From positions 124,001-188,000 of the forward strand of contig VICG01000012.1 in NCBI GenBank assembly GCA_008692225.1: a DNA stretch of 64,000 nt, written 5' to 3'. The position numbers and the translations under genes are program-made. Numbering within the stretch: position 1 is the first letter of the stretch; each line of letters opens with the position of its first letter. The notes beneath the pieces are model-generated. The model saw nothing but the letters and a program-made list of their open reading frames with translations, was not told the DNA's origin and did not search any database. Below, in pieces: positions 50,141-61,474 of this stretch. This stretch comes from Monilinia fructicola (Eukaryota; Ascomycota; Leotiomycetes; Helotiales; Sclerotiniaceae).

Positions 50141-50148
50141 TAACTCCC

Positions 50149-50310
50149 TGTGACGAGTATCACGTGACTTAGGCACGTGATATCTCATCACGCTAAGCGA
50201 TACTGTACATAAAAGAGATCTCAAGGTCTCTTAGAGATCTCTTCCCTCCTTAGCTTTCTTATTCTAGTTAACTGACCTCTATTGACTCGCTCTAGTATGT
50301 GATCGTGACA
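50149..50310. mobile_element. Solo LTR (Gypsy-like), TSD CTCCC
   Basis: 162 bp beginning TGTGACGAG and ending CGTGACA, flanked by a perfect 5-bp duplication CTCCC (50144-50148, 50311-50315). It contains an internal AGAGATCTCAAGGTCTCTTAG-type palindromic patch (one base over, described loosely) and a TATA-like ACATAAAAG, as expected of an LTR promoter. Confidence 0.85.
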
Positions 50311-50462
50311 CTCCCACCCCTTTTTCTTTGCCTTTATTGCCATTGCAATCTCTATCGTAATCATAAACCCCCGTGTCCCGTTTCGTTCTAGTCCAAGTTT
50401 ATTGAAGAGGAATACTGGATTGGAGCGGAGTAGCGAACTAGATGGAATAGCTCTCTGGAGCC

Positions 50463-51359
50463 CTAGCTCATGGGGCCAAGGGTAGGGGAGTTAGTCGGAG
50501 GAGCGGTCGATGCATCAATATTTGGTGAACTAATTACTTCTTTCAGAACTGGAAACTCGGCAACTTGTTCTTCAAGCAAGCCTGGTCCAAGCTTAACAAA
50601 ATGTAGCGCGTTGCGGTCCCATTGCTCCAACGTGTCATACGGACTTTCCATCCATAGTTTTAACTCTTCCGAGAATATATATGCACAGATTGTGGGCAGG
50701 TAATTAGACAAAACTCCCACTTCTCTTTAAAGTCCTGTCGCAAGTCCAAGAGTTTCAACATCTGTAAGATGAGATCTAAGATGGGCTTCTTGAATGTAGC
50801 GATATTCAGAGCTGTCAATAAGTCTCTGTTATCTGGATTGATCGATGCGATTGCTTCGAGGTCACGTTCTGCAAAACTGAAGAGCTTTGCTCTGAGCCTC
50901 GAAACTGATTGCAAAGTACTGAGGCGTAACTTTATGTACAGGGAGGTAGTTGGTGTGATCTTTCATCAAGAATCGTTTTCCCAGATATGCCTCTCTGCGC
51001 TGGAGGATTGGGTCTCCATAATAAAGAATAGTCAAAGGGGAAGGAGAGAGAGGAGGCAATCTTGGTGGTGGTTTGAACTTCATAGATTTCCCATCTTCAG
51101 AGAGATTATGATGTACATTCTGAATGGCTTCTCTGCAAAGAGGGCAGCTTCGAGATATCTTTATCCACTTTTTCAAGCAGCAATAATGGAAAAGCTGATG
51201 TTTGCAGGGTTGAATGATGGAGTTTAATGAGGCCGATTTTTCGCAGATTTCACAATTCTGTTTGTCGGAATATTTCCCACACTTCTCGGCAAGGGGAAAC
51301 AGACAGATTGCACAATCAGAATCTTGAGAGATCACGGAATTTTTCCTCGAGGACGGCAT
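50463..51359 (-). CDS. RING-finger protein 1 (two apparent frameshifts)
   Basis: A putative E3 ubiquitin ligase. The N-terminus carries a RING-type zinc site: DCAICLFPL, then CEICEKSASLNSIIQPCKHQ, LFHYCCLKKWI and SCPLCREAI, a C3HC4/H2-like pattern with an inserted extra CxxC loop. The C-terminal half is helical and ends with ELKLWMESPYDTLEQWDRNA, a motif echoed by RING protein 2 (SYETLAEWDQEW). The product reads through in one frame only after removing one T near 50924-50926 (joining VTPQY to LQSVSRLRAKLFSFAERDLE) and adding one G to the GGG near 50725 (KW-GVLSNYLPTICAYIF). With both changes it is 298 aa. No substrate or pathway can be inferred. It could be a real pseudogene, but the changes match the window-wide homopolymer pattern. 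Confidence 0.75.
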
Positions 51360-51756
51360 CGTTGTTGAATTAATCGATATTGTTCTTGAATAGTTTGATA
51401 TTGTTGCGCTGAATTGAAATGTATTTGGAGGTGTTGAACAAAAGTGAGAAAACTGTGAAAATTGTGGAATTCAACTCTTTTATAGTTCTGATCAGTAGTT
51501 TTTATTTTAGATTGTTTACTAGTACACCAAGTAAAGTTTTTACGATTCAACCATCCGCTACACTTACTGCATTAACGAAACACATTTGACTCGAATCTAT
51601 AAATGCTTGGTAGACGGAAAAAGTTGAGTGCCTTTTTGTAGATTGTTTGTTTTGATTGGTTTGAATATCTCAGTAATGAGAATGCAGGAATATGGTTAAC
51701 AATCCTTCATCGGTTTTACTGCTTGTTGTTAGCGAGTAGGTTGATGAATCGGTCTC

Positions 51757-51958
51757 TGTCGGGAGAATGGATCATGTGATATTATGTCACTGTACGAGTA
51801 ATATAGCTGATTGTATTAGAACTAAGCGTATTAGCACCTTAAGGGTGTTTATAAAGTCGTTCTTCATTTTGTAGATTATATAAAGAATATCAACGATGAT
51901 ATACTAACAAAAAAAGGATTAAGTACTTACACTTTAACTGACCAGGTTGATACCAACA
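51757..51958. mobile_element. Solo LTR, copy 2 (Copia-like), TSD GTCTC
   Basis: 202 bp, TGTCGGGA...ACCAACA, flanked by a perfect 5-bp duplication GTCTC (51752-51756, 51959-51963). Differences from copy 1 are mostly C/T and G/A transitions, with this copy the more AT-rich, as expected from RIP. It lies about 400 bp upstream of RING gene 1. Confidence 0.92.
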
Positions 51959-51963
51959 GTCTC

Positions 51964-52908
51964 GTTTGAAAGTTACAGTAATTATTCTGTGAATCAACGT
52001 AGAATATAAACCAAATCAGATTAACACTAACCAGAATCCTATTGCTTCGGAATTTGATAAAAAAGAAGGATCCTCTCATTTAAGAAATGTGTTTATCTCA
52101 TAACTGGTAAGTAAAACGACCATGTCGTTGGTGTAGACGCCCTTCTATTTTACAGAAACATTAGAGGCTGAACGATTCCAAAATAATCTATTCTGTAGAA
52201 ATTATCAATTGAATCGTTATTCTTAGACTGAGTAGGTGAAAAAACCAGTTGATGCGTTAGTAAAGTGGTGATGAGGTGACGTTAGACTTTATAATTAGAC
52301 CCGCAACATTCCCCAATCAGCCAAATTCCAAAAATAGATTGAAAACTAACGGGAAATGTGTAATTGATGGTTGCTGATTGGATGAGAAAAACACAGTCTA
52401 ACTAATATAATGAAGCTAGATGAAGAAGAAAACAAGCTTCAATAGAGGGGTGCATGGCAAGTATGCACCTATCAAACTCGACACATGATTGAGGTTCAAG
52501 TTTTTAGTTTCACAATGGAAAAATAAACCAACTCAACGTCGTTGTACCATTTTGAAGACTCGACGGATATCATTCCAAGTTAAAATTCTGTAAATTCATG
52601 GTTCTTTCGGAACTTGAAGTCAATGAGCATAAATCGATGTCTACGAGTGACACTACCGGTTCTGATATTCATATAGAACAGAAAGTCATACAAACTTGAT
52701 ACATAAACCACGTAGCAGAAAACATCCATCTTATCAAATGCACTTACCATTGTAGTGCCTTTTCCCATGCATCTCCACACATTCTTATCAACAACATCCC
52801 AGGTAAGATCTCAACCTTGAGATACAACTCAAATCATGGAAAGCTTGAACAGAAATTAGTTCATATCACCAATCATGTTCATCTTACTATATATACCTAG
52901 ATGATTTG

Positions 52909-52939
<31 letters not shown>

Positions 52940-54651
52940 AAGAACTAGAAACACATTCCAGGTTTAACTTATATCCTCTTCAGTAATTGAAACGATGAAG
53001 GGGCATGTGAGATATCGCACTAAGGCAAGAAAGCAATATCAAGAATACTGAGAACTACTAACCAATCATTTAGGAGAATCTACATCTCTTGTTTAAAATC
53101 TAATTATATTGTAAATGTCTTCCAGTACAAGTATCAATTTACTACATTTCTATTGTAGACCGAATCTACTCGTACTTCCTTGCTATAACTCATAAAAGAA
53201 GTTCTTAAAAATGTATATATGAAAGATCTACAATCAATTTTGAGGTAATCATCTACTTGAGGTTTAATGCGGTATTTTCTATGAGTATCTCGAGTTACAT
53301 TGAGTGCGATACGATCTCAGAATCTAAGGTGTCTGATACATCTACTAATAGAAATAATTGACAATATCCATCCAGGACCATATCCCATGGCAATGCTATC
53401 AACGGGAGATAAAAAAAATTGTGTATCCTTTTGCATTTAAAACGTTAATTAAGGAACCTAGGATATTTATTACTTTATAAACGCTGTCGAAATACGATTT
53501 TTAAATTCTTCAGAGTAGATCCGTTGTTAGTCAACAGCACAGGTTCATTCGAATGACCAGATGATCTTGAAAGGGCAAACTTCCTCGAGTATACAGGTTG
53601 ATACATCAAATATGAGCGCCGTCAATGTGATCTGAGTTACACGGCAATGTTTCTAAAACTCATTGATATCCGAAAGATTTACAATCTAAGGGATCAATGA
53701 ATGATATTATAGTTCCTTTACCATTTTGAATTATGATTTAGTTTTGTTGAGAATTATACTCTATTTCAGAATAATTCAGACCAATAACTGGCGAGATGTC
53801 GAGTACTTGAGCTCAATCAGAAAGTGAGGGGTTTTCCGTAGGATTGTTGCATGTATTTATATTTATATTTATTATTTATATTTATATTTATATTTATATT
53901 TATTATTTTTATTTATATTTATATTTATTATTTATATTTATATTTATATTTATGTATGTGTATATTTATATTTATATTTATATGTATATGTATATCTATA
54001 TCTATATCTATCTATATGTATATCTATATGTATCTATCTATATCTATATCTATATCTATATCTATATCTATATCTATATCTATATCTATATCTATATCTA
54101 TATCTATATCTATATCTATCTATATCTATATCTATATCTATATCTATATCTATATCTATATCTATATCTATATCTATATCTATATCTATATCTATATCTA
54201 TATCTAAGAAGATAACCTTCTGGGTGATAAATACCTTATAAGCTCAATCTATAATCCCTTTTTCTTGCGAGAAAAAGTTTGTTATAACTAGTGAGATACT
54301 TTGGATCATATCCTACAGATAAAATCATTGTGAACTTGGAAAATCTGAGAAAATCACCAAGAAAGACATTTTATATTAATCTAGGTACACCATCCCGTCC
54401 GTATCTGCTTTTTCATATGAAATAGTATTCATAACCCATTATTTGTCTCAATCTATTCTTCCCTTCTTATTCCATTCTAAAAAGGCACAAAAAGACAGTC
54501 TATGTTGATCAATATCTTCATTTCCATCTTCCACTTGTTTCTGAATTGAAAAACCGGAAAGTAGACATCTTCATTGGTCCCTCTCTTTCTTCATAGAATT
54601 TTTTCCACAAATGATTGCTTTGATAGACTTATTAAATTTGTTGGAAACTCT
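51964..54651. other. Intergenic, no gene recognised
   Basis: Contains a CTT run (52911-52938) and a large hexanucleotide microsatellite (53846-54206). ORFs over the microsatellite are artefacts. Confidence 0.6.
53846..54206. repeat. (TTTATA)n then (CTATAT)n microsatellite, ~360 bp
   Basis: A TTTATA-type block (53846-53980) passes through a short TATG zone into more than 200 bp of almost pure CTATAT. Confidence 0.95.
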
Positions 54652-55217
54652 TCAAAATCTGGCGGAGTTGGAAGCATGACGGCCTTCATTAACGGGAGTG
54701 AGAATCATATTATCAACCTGAGCTGTTGATGTATCACAACTAAAGATATCTCCACCAGATGAAATGAAATAGGCTTGCTCTTCTTGCTCTTTGATAGGAA
54801 TGTCCGTAGAAGATACATTGATCCATGCAGGAAAATGCACCCCTGTAATTTGCCTCATCTGAACGTGAAGAGTTTGGACAACGAGAAGTTGACTTCTGGC
54901 ACCGGGCTCATCTGAAACAATACTTTCGGTAGGATCTGCAGGAGATGTAGCCTCTTGGGGTGCCTCATCTTGCTCTTCTGGCAGAGCAATTCTCAATTGA
55001 CTTCCATCAAGGGATTCTGCGAAGCAGTAGCCTTCAGTCCCTCGCTAGCTGGAGACAGCTCGGATCCCGAGATTTGTACAATAAGCCCATCATATCCCTG
55101 GAAATAGATTGAAGGCAGACGACTGCCATTAATGAAGACATTTGAAGAATTGGAATTCTCATCCTCAATGATCACGGGCGTATTGGAACCAGGTGCGAGT
55201 CCAGGATCTTGATGCAT
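54652..55217 (-). CDS. Unknown ORF, 188 aa after one frame correction
   Basis: Two overlapping frames join if the GGG at 55039-55041 (CCC on the plus strand) is lengthened by one: SELSPASEG then TEGYCFAESLDGSQLRIALP. The product starts MHQDPGLAPGSNTPVIIEDE, is acidic, and has a middle Glu/Pro/Ala-rich segment and a C-terminal part (LLVVQTLHVQMRQITGVHFP). No signal peptide, TM helix, zinc motif or catalytic motif was seen, and I do not recognise the family. It lies between the two RING genes on the same strand, so it may be part of the same lineage-specific locus. Confidence 0.5.
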
Positions 55218-55605
55218 ATCTCAACCCAAATGAAGAGGCCCAATTTCACGGAATGGAATGGAGTGGAGAATTGTGTAGGGCATCGAATAGTTTCATTGAT
55301 GTTGTAAACTATGAAGAGAAGAGAAGAGAAGAGCTAACTATGAGAGAGGAGCCATATATAATTACTGTAGATCATACAAAAAGGGAAGAGAAACTGAAAA
55401 AAATACCAAAAATTGAATTACTAACTGAGGCTCTTTTGAAACCAATTTAATTTAAAGAAAACTAATATAATTCAAACAATTTTCACATAAAATAATAAAA
55501 TTTAGACTATTTACATATCCTCGTGTACTCGTAAAACATAGTAATCTCAGGAAACCCTTTGTTCGACAGGTGTTTGAGAAGAACTCTTATACCGTAGGGC
55601 TAGTT

Positions 55606-56520
55606 CTATACTCTTAGCACTCTGAGGACCTGAGCATACTGGTATCCATAGGGGATCCACCAGATGTCTACATGCTGAGGATCTTTCTTCGGAACCACGG
55701 CATCCAATCTTGGCATTCGTCGTAGAACAGGCCTAGCACCAGGTGCCTGTTGGGGTGCTTTCCCAAGTCGAGGATGCCTCTCATACACCCATTCCTGATC
55801 CCACTCTGCCAATGTTTCATACGAACCGAATAAGAATGACCCCAAGTTATCCAAGAACAGTCTCGTATGCCTGCCCAAGTACTTTTCCAGGGACCTCGCA
55901 AAAGCTTCCTCATTCTCCCGACTTTGCAGCATCATCATGATGTGAGCTTCTACCCACCTTGCCTGGGCTATCTTTGACAGAGGTCGCAATTTGAAATTCT
56001 GGCCGATATTGTCCATAACTTGACCGAGCTCGCGGCGCAGCCACAAGGAAAGCACCGTTCTATCATCCATGCTTCTGGTGATGTGTTCATGTGTGATGGT
56101 GCCGAAAGCCGCCATATAGAGGGTCACCTATCCATTCAACAATCATGTTTTTGTGGTAGATATCTCTGCGCACGAGCATTGAGTTGTTATTACGATTGTT
56201 CTCGATAGCTTGATTGAATTCTGATTAGCTGAAGTCTTTTGAAACAGAATCTGAAATCTGAGAAGGATTGGATGAATACCTTTTTCTCGCTCTTTGGCAA
56301 TATCATAAACCTTGTGCTCTCCACCCTCAAGGTGATCGTAATGGAACAACGTAACAGGAGTTCTGCAGAATGGACATGTATGATTTTGTTCCGGCGAAAA
56401 CCATGTTTCAGCGCAGACAAAGCAGGCGTAGTGACGACAGGGTTGCAAAATGGCAGCGTTGTCAAGAGGGTCAGTACAAATACCGCATTTCTCGTCGGGC
56501 AGGACATTTCCTTCAGCCAA
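55606..56520 (-). CDS. RING-finger protein 2 (start and splice uncertain)
   Basis: Exon A (about 56286-56520) encodes a classic C3HC4 RING: EKCGICTDPLDNAAILQPCR, HYACFVCAETWF, HTCPFCRTPV. Exon B (55606-56127) encodes LYMAAFGTITHEHITRSMDD, a helical region, LFLDNLGSFLFGSYETLAEW and a basic/Pro-rich tail to the stop. A GTATTC donor at about 56285 and a TAG acceptor at 56128 give a ~158-nt intron, but the phases agree only if the AAAAA before the donor is one base too long. No ATG is in frame before the RING; the upstream frame stays open to a TAG near 56610, so a further shift or intron hides the true start. Probable ubiquitin E3 and paralog of RING protein 1. Confidence 0.65.
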
Positions 56521-56610
56521 AACGTCTGCTTTGTCTATGTTACTTTTTTCAGCTGATGTTTCCTTGGATGGGTCCGGCTTCTGATCTATCTTTGGATGGT
56601 CCAGCTTCTG

Positions 56611-58172
56611 CTAAGCTTGAACCTCCCTCAGTCTTTGAAAGTCGTTTTAGTGGGAGCAAAACTTCTCAAGTCTAAGGTCACTGTCTCGATGTGACATATT
56701 CTCTTGGCATATTTGATCTAAAAGGTGTATGTATTCCTAGAAAGTTATCAGAGTTGTATCAATAAAGTCCTGAAAGTTATACTTACACGTAATTGTTCTT
56801 CTGGTACACTTTCCAGGAATGTGCCTCGAACAGGCGACATACCTAGGTACTTATTTTCGATGTTGCAGTGCTGAGTATCTAGGATTGTTCGTCTATTTGG
56901 GGAAAAGAAGTATGAGCTAGGTGCGGTTAATATAATAGATAGTGTGTGGTATCAAGTTTTAAACAGTTTTCTATCCTGATAGTGATGATACTCCTTCGAT
57001 TTGGAAGAGAGACTATCAAATTGAAAATGGTAATTGGTATTCTGTGAAGTGGTAGGTTGAGAGTTAAATGTAGGCGAAAAAACAATTCGGTGTGAGAGTT
57101 GTTTTAAGATGATCAAGGGGGCCAGAGGAGATTATAAACCGATTGAAGTGAGAAGGGGAGCTCTCAAGTGGCAATGATGGGGCCAAAAGAGGAAAGGAAG
57201 AAAATATATCAAGCTCAAAGTTATGGGGCACATTACTGCCTGGATTCTCACACTAATAAGCTTAGCTATACAGTCTTTGAGGTCTAGTAGTCTATCCTGG
57301 GATGTTATGGGAATATTATGACACTTTGAGGATTAACCCGGCCCTAAAGGTCTATACATGAACTAGAATGTGTCACTTTTGGGGAGTTAGTTGATTTCTA
57401 ACTACAGAATATCTTGTGCAATGAACTAAGGCATGCTATAAGAGGATTAAAGGGGTAGTAGATGGTAGAATTGCGCTTAAAGAAGTACCATTCTTGGGCG
57501 AGTTTGAGGCGAATAATATACAGGGCAGTCTCCATCGTTGGCCGATTCAATTACAGAACTTGATCACATCGTACGAATAATATACCACAAAAATGCTATA
57601 TAGTACCTCTTCGTGTTGACGTAGTACGATATTATTCTTTCCCTTTGGCAAGTAGCTAATCGCACGGACGACTGTCAATTACATAGCGAGCATACTAGGT
57701 AATGACTAGGGTAATGCCCCGGTGGAAATTCATGAAGACTAGGAGCTGAATACGTCCATGATCAAGCCGGGCAACTTGCAAATATTCAGTCTAGTCGAAG
57801 CAAGAGTCATGAAGATCCTAGCTTGCTGAGGACATGAATCGGGCAATTTTTACGTGAACACAGATGATAATTATACAAGCGGAGTCAATTGATACATATA
57901 GCGGGACTATCGTATATAAAGGTTTTCTGTCATTTCTTGAAGTCAATTTGGATCTAACCCCACTCAGTCTCGAAGGGACTTGACCTCAGAAGAATATCAA
58001 AATTATTCAGACTAAAGCTCAACTTCATCAAACAAATCCATAGAAGACTAAACAGAATTCAGTACGGATCCTACTGTACCTTTGCAACACAAGTGTTGGA
58101 CAAAGGGAAGCTAACATGACGAATTCATCTGTACTGGAAAGATAAAATTTCAACTTCGAAGTGCGTTCTAGG
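56611..58172. other. Upstream region of RING gene 2 and intergenic DNA
   Basis: An ATG with a short open frame near 56697 (MSHRDSDLRLEKF on the minus strand) could be the true RING 2 start if one base is wrong between it and 56520. Beyond that, nothing recognisable. Confidence 0.4.
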
Positions 58173-58585
58173 CAGTGTTGTGATCAGTATTCGTCGGATT
58201 ATGTATATTGGTTCGTATAGTGGTACGTATGAATTATCTTTAATATATATTAGTATATAGTATCGAACTATATACTACTAAAAGTATTTAGTATCATTAT
58301 AATACTGAATACTATTAAAAATATATCAAAGTACTGGAATCTGATTTGGATTGAACATTTCAAATCAGAATCAACTATAAAATACCTATTCTAGATTCTA
58401 TCAAGCATAAAATGCTCGTTCCAAATCAAATCCCAGTATTTTAATATATTTCCAATAGTATTAAATTCTATTATATCCATTAAACATCAAAGTACATATA
58501 TATCTATGAGTAACGTACAGATGTGGTAATTAAAGGTCTAAATATCAGCCACCGTTTTCACTAGCGTATACTAATCACAACACTG
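58173..58585. mobile_element. hAT-like foldback MITE (413 bp)
   Basis: Termini CAGTGTTGTGATCAGTATTC and (reverse-complemented right end) CAGTGTTGTGATTAGTATAC match at 18 of 20 positions; CAGTG...CACTG termini are typical of hAT elements. Inner segments also pair (for example TACTGGAATCTGATTTGG with TACTGGGATTTGATTTGG), so nearly the whole element folds back on itself. An 8-bp duplication is not convincing (GTTCTAGG versus TTTTCTGG). Confidence 0.75.
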
Positions 58586-59490
58586 TTTTCTGGGTGTAAA
58601 TGCGGTGTGCATAAAAGTAACCAGTTTCAACTTTGCCATATGGAATATAAAATCCTGCAGGAACATTTCTCGCTACACCAGACTGGAAATGGTGCTGGGT
58701 AAGGCAACATGAAAAATTGGGCTGGCTAACGAACATCTTCGGTAAATACTATCATTGATAACAAAAATAATAAAACCATCAACTCAGTTATATATACTAA
58801 TCAATTAATAAATTAACATTTTCTTCTGTTGAACAAGGAAGCAGCGGAATGGCGAGAACAGACTTTATTTTTGATGGAAATAAGCTTAGATGACTTTTTT
58901 TCAGATTTTGCAGGGATTGTGGGTTCATGCACTCGCTTATTCTGCAGATAAAAGGGGAGACGATTGAAATCACCATAGGAATATTAACAATTGCAGAGAT
59001 GATCAAACAATCCATGACAGGTATAGAAGACACGTAGTTCCATCTAAGAATACAATGTGCGTGTTTGGTAAGCTTGATAAACCGAAAATCTACCTTGGCG
59101 CGCTAACGTTAACTCAACGTTCACTCAAAGCAGCCTGCCCTACCTTTAAAACTAGGCTTAATGAGACTCGAGTCGACTTTTGGTCCTTTGGTGCTCATAT
59201 TAATGACAGCATCTCGGATTCGCGTACATATCGCGCCAATCTATCTCTTCATTGGTATTTCGTGTAAGACAAATCTGGCCAGAAAAATATTTTGCAACGA
59301 ATAAATCGGAATTTGTTTTTTCCTAAATCGACTTCCGGTGGTTTGACTAGTTACGCTGTCGCTCTAGCGCAAACGTTAACTGTCAAACCCCTCCCCTCCT
59401 AATACTTTGATTGACTTCTACTTGACTCGTTAATTTTAAGATAATAAACTAGAAAAGACGCTTTACTTTCCCTAAAAAGTGATTAGTAAT
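58586..59490. other. Intergenic DNA, no gene
   Basis: ORFs at 58797-59033 (minus) and 59055-59267 (plus) have no domain I recognise. An imperfect stem-loop occurs at 59340-59389. Confidence 0.5.
59340..59389. repeat. Imperfect stem-loop
   Basis: GGTTTGACTAGTTA pairs with TAACTGTCAAACC (one bulge) around a ~23-nt GC-richer loop. Not a tRNA fold. Confidence 0.6.
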
Positions 59491-60343
59491 CGCTTACCCT
59501 ACTTTTCGCTATCCCCTTCATTTAATCAGTGTTTTACATTAAAAACGGTTATTTTAATATATTTATAACTTTACAAAAAATGAATATATATTTTTTTAAA
59601 TTTTAATCAAAAGCTTTTATATAAAATTATTAATAGATTTGAAAAATTTTAAATTTCTGCGATTTTTTTATAAAAAGTTATAAAAGATTATCAAAAATTA
59701 AAATTCCAATTTTTGATTTGTATATGAATCCTATATAAAATTAAAATCTTTTAAAAAAAGTTATATTATTCAATAAAAATAACTAAAAATAATCTAAATT
59801 TTTTTAAAGAATTTTAAAGCTAATTTAAATTAAATATATTATTTTAATAGTATGTTTATTATTTGTAATAAATGCTTAGTATAGATTCTTAAATTTTAAC
59901 GGTAAAATTTTAAAATAAAAATTTTTAAATTTTAAATTACTCAATAATTATAAATTATTATATATATTTTAAATAGTTCATTCACTATATATCAATTAAT
60001 AGATTTTATAAAATTTACAGATTATTTTGATTATTTTTGATTATTTTTGTTTAGAAATTATAAATAATTATTTCAAAGTTTTAATTTTGTATGTGATTTC
60101 TATACAAATCCAAAATCGAAAATTTTGATTTTCTATAATCTTTTATCACTCTTTATAAAAAAACTACAAAAATTTAAAATTTTCAAAATCTATTTATAAT
60201 TATATATAAAAAGCTTTAATTAAAATTTAAAAAATATATATTTAATTTTTTATAAAGTTATAAAGATATTAAAATGGCTATTTTTGATGTATAAAAGACT
60301 AGACTTAAATGAAGGGGAGGGGTGGCGAAAAGTAGAGTAAGCG
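59491..60343. mobile_element. Large foldback/inverted-repeat element (~850 bp)
   Basis: The left arm begins CGCTTACCCTACTTTTCGC; the reverse complement of the right end is CGCTTACTCTACTTTTCGC, and both continue through CCCCTTCATTTAA into matching AT-rich sequence. Clear arms span about 59491-59800 and 60020-60343. No ORF and no certain target duplication. Differences are small indels and transitions. Confidence 0.75.
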
Positions 60344-61474
60344 ACTTAAGTGTAAAAGTAAAGTCTGCACTCGGAGAAAAATGTAGAGGATAATAAGACT
60401 TAATCTCAACGAGGACGATAAAAAAGTTTTTGGGAAAACAATACTGTGTTAGTCACATAGAAGAGCTAGGTTGTAAGCGACTAGGAAGCCATAGCTAAGC
60501 TACCTAGGTAGATACTCTACCAGAGCCGTTAGCGCAATTAACGAATTATCAGTTTTATTCTTAAGTTAGTTATCTCCGAAAAAAAAGAGAGATACTTTCA
60601 TATATTTTGCTACTTTCTTTTCACTCGCATGCCCACCGATCTACCTGTACGAGATAAAGAAGTTTATTTCATCTTTAAAAAAACTCTAATACTCAAGCTT
60701 GAACTCAACGCGGCCGAAAATGTAACATGTTGGATCAAACAGAGACTTATATAAATATGTAAATGTAGTAGAAAGCACCCTGTATCTTCCTAGAAAAGCA
60801 ACTCCAACAAACTAGTAATACAGGGATTTTCACAATCAGTAAACACAATGTTCCATTGTCAGGCGTGCGTATAGAGCCTCAATTTCGTAGAGATAATAAT
60901 CAGACACTGTATCCCTATCCGCCCCAATCCACGAGGGTATAGTCAGTATGCGAAAGTACAATCATTGGTGAACTATGGTGAATAAGGCCATCTGTTCAAT
61001 ACGAATGCATACCTATATACATATACGAACCAACCCCCTCTCTTTCCCAGAAAACTCGATTCTCTTTCCGGTCATTGCAATCTTATTTATCGCCCTAGAC
61101 TATTCAAATTTAGAAAGGTAGCGTAAAGGTAAAGCATAACAGGGCAGAATATACTATTGCAGCAAGTGCAAGCACGTGAAGGTAATCCCCGAGAGCCAGT
61201 TATGAATCACCGGTGAGAAGATGGCAATCAAGTCGATATTACACTTACATGCATTTATATGTCTGTAGGTGTGTACTATTTTGTTCTTATTGGGTATTCT
61301 AAAGCATTTTAAACATTAAAAATTTCTTGTGTAGCCAGGCTTAATATGTAAAAAGACACAAACATCCCATTGATTTCGCAATATTTGCGCATTCACCATT
61401 GTACTTTCCCATTCTCAAACAAATGTGTTGATTGCCCAGTTTCCTATTCTCACCATCTTCATTTCACTTCCCTT
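60344..61474. other. Intergenic DNA downstream of SLD2, no gene recognised
   Basis: No ORF above 60 aa and no repeat structure noted. Would include the SLD2 3' UTR. Confidence 0.5.

Noticed and set aside
53844..54215. 118-123 aa ORFs of Tyr-Ile and Tyr-Leu repeats
   Set aside because: Pure translation of the CTATAT/TTTATA microsatellite.
57560..57660. Possible third copy of the Copia-like LTR (GTACGAATAATATAC match)
   Set aside because: Only a short stretch resembles the LTR; no TG...CA ends or target duplication.
59340..59389. tRNA-like hairpin
   Set aside because: Only one stem; no D-arm, T-loop GTTCRA box or anticodon arm at proper spacing.
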